NCBI GenBank assembly: GCA_963422285.2
Contig: OY729419.2
Span: 1,612,001 to 1,676,000, forward strand
DNA length: 64,000 nt
Origin: VXYL01 sp963422285
GTDB taxonomy: Bacteria > Pseudomonadota > Gammaproteobacteria > Pseudomonadales > Azotimanducaceae
Reading direction: 5' to 3'
Shown one piece after another: positions 56,863-64,000 of this stretch (position 1 is its first letter; each line of letters starts with the position of its first letter). Under the pieces are notes generated by a model. It made no database searches, was not told the DNA's origin, and was given only the letters and a program-made list of their open reading frames with translations. The translations under genes and the position numbers were made by a program.

Positions 56863-59424
56863 ATGACCATCATCAACCCGAGCTCCGTTCGATTGGCTGT
56901 TGCAGCGGCGCTGGCGCTCCCCGTCGCCAGCACTGCAACGGCCGACGAAGATTCTGTCCAGGCCAACGGCGAAATCGAGGAAGTGATCGTCGTAGGTTCG
57001 CGCCGCCAGGACCGTTCCGCGGCGGATTCGCCAGTGCCGGTGGACGTCATCGGCAGCGAAGAATTGCGCAATCTCGGCGATGTAGACATGGACTCCCTGC
57101 TAGCCGCGGTAGTGCCCTCCTACAACGTCGACACCCAGCCGATCAGCGACGCGGCCACGGTGATGCGCCCGGCCAGTCTACGCAGCCTGCCTTCCGACGC
57201 CACGCTGATCCTGGTCAACGGCAAGCGCCGCCATCGCGGCGCGGTGATCTCCTGGCTCGGCGGCGGCATCAGCGACGGCGCCCACGGGCCGGACGTGTCC
57301 GCCATCCCGGCCATCGCCTTGGATCGCGTGGAAGTGCTGCGCGATGGCGCCTCTGCCCAGTACGGCTCCGATGCCATCGCCGGCGTCATCAACTTCGTCC
57401 TTCGGGAAGACGACCGGGACGGTTCCATGGAAGCCCGCTGGGGGCAGTACTACGAAGGCGACGGCAGTTCCGTCACGGTGGCCGGCAATATCGGCCTGCC
57501 GCTGACGGCTGCCGGCTTCCTCAACCTGAGCGGCGAGTTCCGCCAGGCGGATGCGACCAGCCGCAGCATCCAACGCGCCGACGCGCAAGGGCTCATCGAT
57601 GCCGGCAACACCGCCGTGCGCCAGCCGGCGCAGATCTGGGGCTCGCCCGAGGTGCGCGACGATTTCAAGCTGTTCGCCAATGCCGGCATCGAGGTGGGCG
57701 CCGACAGCGAACTCTATGCTTTCGGCAACTGGGCCCAGCGTACCGTCGAGGGCGGATTCTTCTTCCGCAACCCGCACACCCGCGGCGGCGTGTTCGCCGG
57801 GCCGGAGGTGGACGGCGGCCCGACGGTCAAAGTGGCCGACCTGAGCTCCGACGGCACGAGCGGCAACTGCCCGGCCATCCCGATCGCGAACAACGTAGCG
57901 GATGCCGCTGCCATCGCTGCCGTCGCAGCGGATCCGAACTGCTTCTCCTTCATCGAGCGCTTCCCAGGCGGCTTCACGCCGCAGTTCGGCGGCGATGTAA
58001 CCGACTTCGGCTTCGCCGTGGGCCTGCGCGGCAACTTGGCGAACGACTGGTTCTACGACTTGAGCGTTGCGACGGGCACCAGCAAGGTCGAGCACTTCAT
58101 GCACAACACCATCAATCCGCAGCTGGCCCGCCAGGGCGTCAACATCCCCACTACCTACTTCCCTGGCAGCTATACCGAGTCGGACACCGTGTTCGACGCC
58201 AATATCAGCAAGCCGCTGGAGATCGGTCTGCCCGGACCGCTGTACCTGGCGCTGGGCTTCGAGTCCCGCACGGAGTCGTTCGAGCGGGGAGCGGGGGACG
58301 CCAACTCGCATCTCGTCAACGAGCCGCTGGCCAGGCAGGGCTTCGGCGTTGGCTCGAACGGATTTCCCGGGCTGCCGCCGCGTCACGCTGGCGACGAATC
58401 GCGCAGCAGCTACGCCGCCTACGTCGATGTCGAGACCAACTTGACCGAGGCGCTGCTCCTCGGCGGCGCGGTGCGCTTCGAGGACTACGAGGACTTCGGC
58501 GACACCTTTGACGGCAAGTTCACCCTGCGCTACCAGTTCACGGACGCCCTGGCCGTTCGCGGCGCCATCAGCACCGGCTTTCGCGCACCTACCGTCGGCC
58601 AGTCCACGGTGCGCAATGTCAGCACCGTATTCGGCGCCACCGGCTTGGAAGATCGCGTGACGCTGCCGCCCACGCATCCCATCTCCGTACGGAAAGGCGC
58701 CGTCCCGTTGCAGCCGGAGGAGTCGGTCAACACCACCGCGGGGCTGGTTTGGGACATCGGTCTGGCGAACGTCACCCTGGACTACTACAGCATAGCGGTC
58801 GAAAAGCGCATCGCGCAGAGTTCCACGTTGGCGTTGACCGGCGACGATATCGCGGCGCTGCTGGCCCAGGGGGTATCGGATGCGAGCAGTTTCGCTTCGG
58901 TGCGGTTCTTCACCAACGACTTCGACACCACCAACCGGGGCGTCGATCTGGTAGTAACCGCGCCGGTAGATCTGGGCGCAGGGGACACGACCCTGGTGAT
59001 CGCCGCCAATCGCAACGACACCAATGTCGATCGGCGCAACCCGGACGTCATCGGCGACGACCGCGTGCAGCGGCTGAGGAGCGCACTGCCGCACAATCGC
59101 ATCTCGATCACCCTGAGCCACCTCGCCGGCGACTGGCGCTTCCTGGGTCGCGTTCGCCGCTACGGAGAGTTCTACGGTGCGCCCGCGGATGTTGAATCCT
59201 GGGAGCGAACGTACGAGCCCCGCTTCCTACTGGACGCCGAAGCCGCCTATTCGGCGAGCGAGACGGTAACCGTCGTGGTTGGCGCTCAGAACCTGTTGGA
59301 CAAGTATCCGCAGAAGACCACGGAAGGAGCCCAGGACGGCGTGGGCATGCTGTACCCGGAGAACTCTCCCTACGGGTTCAACGGCGGCTTCTACTACCTG
59401 CGGGCCATCTGGGACTTCGACTGA
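56863..59424 (+). CDS. TonB-dependent outer-membrane receptor
   Basis: An 853-residue gated barrel. The signal peptide is MTIINPSSVRLAVAAALALP with cleavage near TATA-DE. IEEVIVVGSRRQDRSAADSP is the TonB-box/plug start. The plug follows: VPVDVIGSEELRNLGDVDMD, LILVNGKRRHRGAVISWLGG, DRVEVLRDGASAQYGSDAIA, GVINFVLRE. The barrel runs to the C-terminal aromatic end YYLRAIWDFD. FRAPTVGQSTVRNVSTVFG lies in the typical barrel region. The substrate is unknown; no TonB-ExbBD, siderophore or sugar-uptake genes are adjacent. Its ATG at 56863 begins a clear signal sequence. Confidence 0.9.
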   Translation: MTIINPSSVRLAVAAALALPVASTATADEDSVQANGEIEEVIVVGSRRQDRSAADSPVPVDVIGSEELRNLGDVDMDSLLAAVVPSYNVDTQPISDAATVMRPASLRSLPSDATLILVNGKRRHRGAVISWLGGGISDGAHGPDVSAIPAIALDRVEVLRDGASAQYGSDAIAGVINFVLREDDRDGSMEARWGQYYEGDGSSVTVAGNIGLPLTAAGFLNLSGEFRQADATSRSIQRADAQGLIDAGNTAVRQPAQIWGSPEVRDDFKLFANAGIEVGADSELYAFGNWAQRTVEGGFFFRNPHTRGGVFAGPEVDGGPTVKVADLSSDGTSGNCPAIPIANNVADAAAIAAVAADPNCFSFIERFPGGFTPQFGGDVTDFGFAVGLRGNLANDWFYDLSVATGTSKVEHFMHNTINPQLARQGVNIPTTYFPGSYTESDTVFDANISKPLEIGLPGPLYLALGFESRTESFERGAGDANSHLVNEPLARQGFGVGSNGFPGLPPRHAGDESRSSYAAYVDVETNLTEALLLGGAVRFEDYEDFGDTFDGKFTLRYQFTDALAVRGAISTGFRAPTVGQSTVRNVSTVFGATGLEDRVTLPPTHPISVRKGAVPLQPEESVNTTAGLVWDIGLANVTLDYYSIAVEKRIAQSSTLALTGDDIAALLAQGVSDASSFASVRFFTNDFDTTNRGVDLVVTAPVDLGAGDTTLVIAANRNDTNVDRRNPDVIGDDRVQRLRSALPHNRISITLSHLAGDWRFLGRVRRYGEFYGAPADVESWERTYEPRFLLDAEAAYSASETVTVVVGAQNLLDKYPQKTTEGAQDGVGMLYPENSPYGFNGGFYYLRAIWDFD

Positions 59425-59824
59425 CGGCTGCCGTTGCCTGTCGTTGCATAGTTGCTGGCGACGGCACCGTTCCTCTGTTGCGAGAAACGCGAACGCTTCG
59501 CCATGCCCCGCCGCGGGGCGGCGCCTGCGCGGTCGCATTGTCCCGCGCAGGTTTCTGACCCCGGGGCATCGACCGGGCGAAGCGATTCGAATACCTGCTC
59601 GGCCGAGTTGCAGTGCCGCGCACCCGGTCGCAGCCTGCCGTGGCTGTCCACACCGGCCGCCCAACGTGCTAGTTTGCCGCTATGCGGCGAACAGCAGCAC
59701 AACGAACGAATTGGCTTCGATGGCGCATCCCGCTCTACGGCGCGAGGTTGTGCATGGCCCTGCCCGCCCGCCTTCCGCAGAACTTCCAAGACCAAGGGAC
59801 ACGGCTGGCAGGCCTGCAAACCTT
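59425..59824. other. Intergenic region between receptor and nuclease genes
   Basis: About 400 GC-rich bases. GCCCCGC-C-GCGGGGC near 59500-59514 can form a tight stem that may end the receptor transcript, but no T-run follows. A plus-strand frame is open through the gap to the next gene, but the sequence is arginine/serine-rich and not protein-like. Nothing else is recognised. Confidence 0.4.
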
Positions 59825-62374
59825 ATGAGCGAGGATGTCGGCCAAGGTGTTCGCGCACCCCTGGTCCATCTGAACGACGCCCTCGGCAGCGCACTGGCCC
59901 AGGGCGCCGTGCTGACGCCCACCCGGCGCTTGGCGCGGGAAGTCGCCTACGCTGCCGACTTCGCGGCAATACGTGCCGACCACCGCGCCTGGTCGGCCCC
60001 GGATGCGCTGAGCTTGGACGCTTTCCTGGTCCGCTGCTACCACGAGGCCCAGGATGCCGGCGTTGCGGGCGCCGAAGCGACCTTGCTGCCGGACGACATC
60101 GCACCGCTCGCCATGATGCGGGCTGCACCGGAAGCGGAGTGGCGGCATCACGTCGAAGCGTTCGCCGAAGCGTGGCGTACCGCTCGCCTGCACGGCATCC
60201 GCAGCGCCGATCCGGGCCTGGAAGCTACCGAGAACGGCCGCGTCTACTCCCGCTGGGCACAGGGGTTCGAGGCTTTGGCGAAAAAAGAAGGGTGGATCAC
60301 CACGGCGGAATTGCCGGATCGCCTAGTTCGCATGCTCGATGGCGCAGGGCGTTGGCGGCCTCGACCTGCCGCGGTGTTCGCGCTCGACGATGCCCCGCCC
60401 GCCATCCGACGCTTTCTCGTCGCCGTTCGGTATCCCGAAATCCCTCTCGGCTCGGCACCCCCGGCAGCGACCACACGCCTGTTGGCGCTGCGCCAGGAGA
60501 AGGACGAACTCGCCTTGGCAGCGCTCTGGGCACGAGAACGCCTAGCCGCCGACCCCAATACCCGCATCGGAATTGTCGTCGCCCAGCTTGGCCCCGGGTT
60601 CCCAGCCGCTCAACGACGGCTCCACGCCCTGTTCGCCGATCGCAAGGAGCCCGCGGCGTACGTCAACGTCAGCGGCGGCATAGTCCTTGCAGACGAGCCG
60701 GTGTGTCGGGACGCGCTGGCCTTGCTGCTCTTCACTGTCGAAGGCATCGACCATGAGGCGCAGCGGTTGCTGGCGCAATCGCCCTTTATCCGCCCTGCCG
60801 TCGGCACGGATCTGGGCGGCCAGGGCAGCCGGCTATCGCGTTTCTCCGCCCAGCTCGCAAGGTCCCAGGACGCCCGTGAACCAGCATCTCGGATGCGACG
60901 CCTGCTGCGCTGGGCCGGCTGGCCCGGGCAAGCGCTGTCCAGCCGCGAGCTGCAAGCCCAGCGGCAGTTCGAGGACTGTCTCGATGCCTTCGCCTTCGCC
61001 GAGCGCGTCATCGGGGGCCAGGATTGGCCGGGCGCAGTGGCCAACTTGCTCCGCTTGGCTGGCCGGCGGCTGTTCGCGCCGCACTCCACCCATGCCCCTA
61101 TTCAAGTGCTTGGCCGCGCGGAATCCATAGGCCTCACGTTCGACCACCTGTGGCTGGCAGGTTTGAGCCGGAGCGGCTGGCCGCCCGTGCCGGAACCGAA
61201 CCCGCTGCTGCCCCTGCGCCTGCAGCGCATGGCCGGCGTTGCGCCACTGTCCCTGGACGACGAGCTGTACCAGGCCCGAGCGACCACCAAGCGCTGGCGG
61301 CACAGCGCATGCCATGTCCTCGCCAGCTACGCCGGCGAGGACGAGGAGCCCACGCCCCTGCTCGGCCAGCAAGGAGGCTTCGCGCCTGTCGCCGCAAGCG
61401 ACGTCGTGCAGCGACCGGCGTTGGCGGCGAACGGCCATCCTTGGGCCGTTCGCCGCAATGAAATCGCGCTGGAAGAGTACGTAGACGAACAAGCGGGAGC
61501 GCTTGTCTGCGACAGTCCATCCGGCGATGCTTCCCTGCTTCGAGACCAATCTCTGTGTCCGTTCCGCGCCTGGGCACGGCATCGTCTGAACTTGCAGGAA
61601 GCGAGGCCGCCCAGCCCTTTTCCGGATGCGGCCGAGCGCGGCACCGTGGCCCACGAAGTGCTGGCCGAGCTGATGCGCCGGTTTCCAAGCCACGACGAGA
61701 TCGCCGGCATAGCGGAAGACGACATTCGCGCCATCATCGACGGAGTGCTGGATCGGCTGTTCTGGCCGAAACCCTACCGCCGTCGCGAAACCACCCGACT
61801 GCAAGCCCTGGCGGCCGAATGGCTGGCACGGGAACGCCAGCGGGCGCCGTTCAAGGTCGTCTCCGTGGAGGAGGAAGTGGAAGCCGAAATTGGCGGCCTG
61901 CGGCTGGCGTTGCGCATCGACCGCATCGACGATGTAGCCCAGGGCGGACGTCTACTGATCGACTACAAGACCGGCCGGGTAAGCGTCAACGCTTGGCGCG
62001 GCTCTCGCCCGGAGGACCCGCAACTGCCGCTGTACGCCTTCGCGCTGACGCGCCAAGCCCGACGCCGGCAGGACGAGCGGGCACCTCTCTCCACACCCGC
62101 CAAACCAGTCCACGGCATCGCCTTCGCCAAGGTGCGGCCCGGCGAAGCCCGACTCGTAGGCGTCGTCGACCCAACGGCCGTAGCCGGCGATTTCACTACC
62201 GCCGAACAGTACGCCGACAAGACCTTCGCCGATCTCCGCGCCGACTGGGAAGCAACGCTTGCCGCCTTGGCCAAGCAGTTCCTCGACGGGTGCGCCGCCG
62301 TCGATCCAGTCGCGCCGCATGCCTGCAGGCGCTGCCATCTGCACCCCCTGTGTCGCATCTTCAATGACCGCTGA
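59825..62374 (+). CDS. AddB-like PD-(D/E)XK DNA repair nuclease
   Basis: An 849-residue protein of the AddB-like 'probable DNA repair protein' group found beside UvrD-like helicases. The N-terminal half resembles an inactivated helicase fold (GAVLTPTRRLAREVAYAADF, LSLDAFLVRCYHEAQDAGV, IQVLGRAESIGLTFDHLWLA, GLSRSGWPPVPEPNPLLPLR). The C-terminal nuclease has RDQSLCPFRAWARHRL, ERGTVAHEVLAELMRR, LRIDRIDDVAQGGRLLIDYK (catalytic D...D-Y-K), and CRRCHLHPLC, which with the Cys of LCPFRA can hold an iron-sulfur cluster. It would process double-strand ends with the overlapping helicase. An ATG at 59720 is a less likely start. Confidence 0.85.
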   Translation: MSEDVGQGVRAPLVHLNDALGSALAQGAVLTPTRRLAREVAYAADFAAIRADHRAWSAPDALSLDAFLVRCYHEAQDAGVAGAEATLLPDDIAPLAMMRAAPEAEWRHHVEAFAEAWRTARLHGIRSADPGLEATENGRVYSRWAQGFEALAKKEGWITTAELPDRLVRMLDGAGRWRPRPAAVFALDDAPPAIRRFLVAVRYPEIPLGSAPPAATTRLLALRQEKDELALAALWARERLAADPNTRIGIVVAQLGPGFPAAQRRLHALFADRKEPAAYVNVSGGIVLADEPVCRDALALLLFTVEGIDHEAQRLLAQSPFIRPAVGTDLGGQGSRLSRFSAQLARSQDAREPASRMRRLLRWAGWPGQALSSRELQAQRQFEDCLDAFAFAERVIGGQDWPGAVANLLRLAGRRLFAPHSTHAPIQVLGRAESIGLTFDHLWLAGLSRSGWPPVPEPNPLLPLRLQRMAGVAPLSLDDELYQARATTKRWRHSACHVLASYAGEDEEPTPLLGQQGGFAPVAASDVVQRPALAANGHPWAVRRNEIALEEYVDEQAGALVCDSPSGDASLLRDQSLCPFRAWARHRLNLQEARPPSPFPDAAERGTVAHEVLAELMRRFPSHDEIAGIAEDDIRAIIDGVLDRLFWPKPYRRRETTRLQALAAEWLARERQRAPFKVVSVEEEVEAEIGGLRLALRIDRIDDVAQGGRLLIDYKTGRVSVNAWRGSRPEDPQLPLYAFALTRQARRRQDERAPLSTPAKPVHGIAFAKVRPGEARLVGVVDPTAVAGDFTTAEQYADKTFADLRADWEATLAALAKQFLDGCAAVDPVAPHACRRCHLHPLCRIFNDR

Positions 62375-64000
62375 ACCCGGCGACCTGCCGCAGCGCCGCA
62401 GCGCTGTGGACCCGGCCCACTCGGTCATCCTGGAAGCGCCAGCGGGTTCCGGCAAGACGAAGCTGCTTGTCGAGCGTTACTTGAATCTGCTGGGGCGCGT
62501 CGAGCAGCCCGAGGAAATCCTCGCCATCACCTTCACCACCAAGGCCGCGCGGGAGATGCGCCAACGGGTGATCGCGGCGCTGGCGGAAGACGCCGCCATT
62601 GGCGACCTGGACCGGCGACGGGGGTGGAATCTGGACAACCGCCCGGATCGCCTGAAGATACAGACTATCGACAGCTTCGCCTTGGGCTTGGCGCGACGCC
62701 TGCCCATCGCCAGTGGCCTGATCGCCGAACGACCGGAGGAAGACGCGACGGCGCTGTACGAGGAAGCCGCCCGCCGGCTGCTGGCGCGAATGGTCGAAAC
62801 CGATGCCGAAGGCGACAAGGTGGCGGACTTCGTGGCGCTGCTGGACAACGACGCCCAACGCGCCAAGCGGTTCATCGCCGCAGCGCTTGGCAAGCGCGAT
62901 CAATGGCTGGAAGTGGTCAGGAATGCAGCCGATCCAACGCAAGCGGTTCTGGACTCCATCGCCGCCGCCGTCGAGCGCCTGCGCAGAGCGGCGACGGCAC
63001 CGCTTGGCAAGACGCTGGATGCTGCTTTGCGCCGACGAATCGAGGCGCTGGGAGCGGTCTTGGCGGCAGATCGTGGCCGGCCTTGGGTCGGGCTCGACGA
63101 CCCGGACGGCTGGCAGCTGATCGCCCGCTCGCTGCTTACACAGAAAGGCACGCCGCGAAAACGCTTCGACCGTCGCCAGAGATTCGAGCGCCTCGACCCC
63201 GCCGAGAAGCGCGAGGCCAGGGAAGCCGCCGAAGCGCTGGCCGCCGCCGGCTTGGTTGCGCAGTTGGCCAGCGTGTCCACCTTGCCCGATCCGGATAGGA
63301 ACGCTGGCGACGAGCAGATCCTGCGCACCATCGCCACCGCCCTGGTTCTAGCCGTGGCGGACCTGTACGACACCTTCGACGCCCACGGCGTCATGGACTT
63401 CACCGAGCTGACCGTGGCCGCCAAGCGGGCCTTGAAATCCGACGATATGCCCACCGAACTCCTGCTGGCCCTCGACTACCGCATCCGTCATGTGCTGGTG
63501 GACGAATTCCAGGATACCTCGCTCAGCCAGCACGAGATGCTGGTCGCGCTGCTGGAGGGCTGGCAGCCTGGCGACGGCAACACCTTCTTCGCGGTGGGCG
63601 ATCCCATGCAGTCCATCTACCGCTTCCGCGACGCCAATCTGCGCCAGTTCCTGGAAACCGCGCAGCGCAGCCGCTTCCAGCATCTGCCCCTGCAACGGCT
63701 GCGCCTGACCAGCAACTTCCGCTCCGACGCCGCCCTGGTGAACTGGTGCAACGGCGCGTTCCGCGCACTGTTCGGCGAGAAGACGGATCCGGTCCACGGC
63801 GCCGTGGCCTTCACCGCGTCCATTGCGGAACGCGGGCAAGATAGAGCCGCAGGCAACGATGCCGCGCAGGGTGTACAGACCATCATCTGCCTAGGCAATG
63901 TCGCCAGCGGCAGCCCCGCCGAAGGCATCGCCGTTGCAGATCGAGTCGATCAAATCCAGCATCTCGATGCCGGCGCGTCCATCGCCATCCTGGTGCGCAC
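62364..64000 (+). CDS. UvrD/AddA-like helicase, runs off the edge
   Basis: The first 545 codons of a superfamily 1 DNA helicase-nuclease partner. Walker A is VILEAPAGSGKTKLLVERYL. EEILAITFTTKAAREMRQRV is motif Ia. RLKIQTIDSFALGLARRLP is the next conserved block. VLVDEFQDTSLSQHEMLVAL is the Walker B motif, and FFAVGDPMQSIYRFRDANLR is motif III. RLTSNFRSD follows. The C-terminal third and any nuclease domain lie beyond the window. The ATG at 62364 is inside the end of the nuclease gene, an 11-base overlap, so the two are made together. Confidence 0.9.
   Translation, partial: MTAEPGDLPQRRSAVDPAHSVILEAPAGSGKTKLLVERYLNLLGRVEQPEEILAITFTTKAAREMRQRVIAALAEDAAIGDLDRRRGWNLDNRPDRLKIQTIDSFALGLARRLPIASGLIAERPEEDATALYEEAARRLLARMVETDAEGDKVADFVALLDNDAQRAKRFIAAALGKRDQWLEVVRNAADPTQAVLDSIAAAVERLRRAATAPLGKTLDAALRRRIEALGAVLAADRGRPWVGLDDPDGWQLIARSLLTQKGTPRKRFDRRQRFERLDPAEKREAREAAEALAAAGLVAQLASVSTLPDPDRNAGDEQILRTIATALVLAVADLYDTFDAHGVMDFTELTVAAKRALKSDDMPTELLLALDYRIRHVLVDEFQDTSLSQHEMLVALLEGWQPGDGNTFFAVGDPMQSIYRFRDANLRQFLETAQRSRFQHLPLQRLRLTSNFRSDAALVNWCNGAFRALFGEKTDPVHGAVAFTASIAERGQDRAAGNDAAQGVQTIICLGNVASGSPAEGIAVADRVDQIQHLDAGASIAILVR

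Noticed and set aside
57178..59121. Long minus-strand open frame opposite the TonB-dependent receptor
   Set aside because: It is an antisense shadow of a strongly conserved gene in GC-rich DNA, with no recognisable domain and arginine/glycine-rich composition.

Overview
This 64-kb window is GC-rich chromosomal DNA. It most likely comes from a gammaproteobacterium with a worn genome containing many broken genes and transposase scraps. The lineage call rests on gene content and local order: pspF divergent from pspABC, dnaX-ybaB-recR, rnd next to ycgN, clpS-clpA near cspD and icd, mnmA next to purB, cysB near an APS-type cysH, and prpBCD with thrH. No rRNA, tRNA or CRISPR array was recognised.

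Layout. 1-6.4 kb: a graveyard (HsdR tail, PD-(D/E)XK protein tail, IS1182-like transposase head, DUF1829 protein, sensor kinase and response regulator remnants beside a run of 20 C) around two apparently intact genes, a quinol-type nitric oxide reductase and a small cytochrome c. 6.4-10.3 kb: an enlarged phage-shock (Psp) envelope-stress operon behind a sigma-54 promoter. 10.3-15.6 kb: housekeeping genes (ugpQ, dnaX, ybaB, recR, rnd, ycgN). 15.8-23.3 kb: clpA, clpS, cspD and icd, with about 3 kb of mobile debris between clpS and cspD. 23.3-29.6 kb: moaCDE, mnmA, a purB fused to an acetyltransferase, aceA, and the broken tail of a dimethylglycine/sarcosine dehydrogenase-like gene.

29.8-44.7 kb is the most interesting part: one long plus-strand operon. 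It encodes the enzymes expected to make a decaprenyl-phosphate-type arabinose donor (HAD-UbiA phosphoribosyltransferase, DprE1-like oxidase, DprE2-like reductase), a GtrA-type membrane protein, and four large GT-C membrane glycosyltransferases. All four end in the same approximately 100-residue module. A GMC oxidoreductase with a small Tat-signal-bearing partner sits inside the operon. The operon has been rebuilt by recombination. Glycosyltransferases 2 and 4 share a near-identical 1.1-kb block. A 323-bp direct repeat brackets a 3.9-kb segment. Copies of the first 70 bases of dprE2 recur at the junctions. The likely product is a D-arabinofuranose-decorated surface polymer or protein, as in mycobacterial arabinan and the arabinosylated pilins of some Pseudomonas. 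The acceptor is unknown.

44.7-64 kb: an IS1595-type remnant, a minus-strand methylcitrate operon (thrH-prpB-prpC-prpD-rid), a Uma2 protein, cysH plus a thioredoxin-fold partner, cysB with a striking hairpin directly before its start codon, a 5'-nucleotidase with a small DUF465 protein, a von Willebrand A/J-domain/TerB-like group, a TonB-dependent receptor, and an AddAB-like nuclease-helicase pair whose helicase runs off the right edge.
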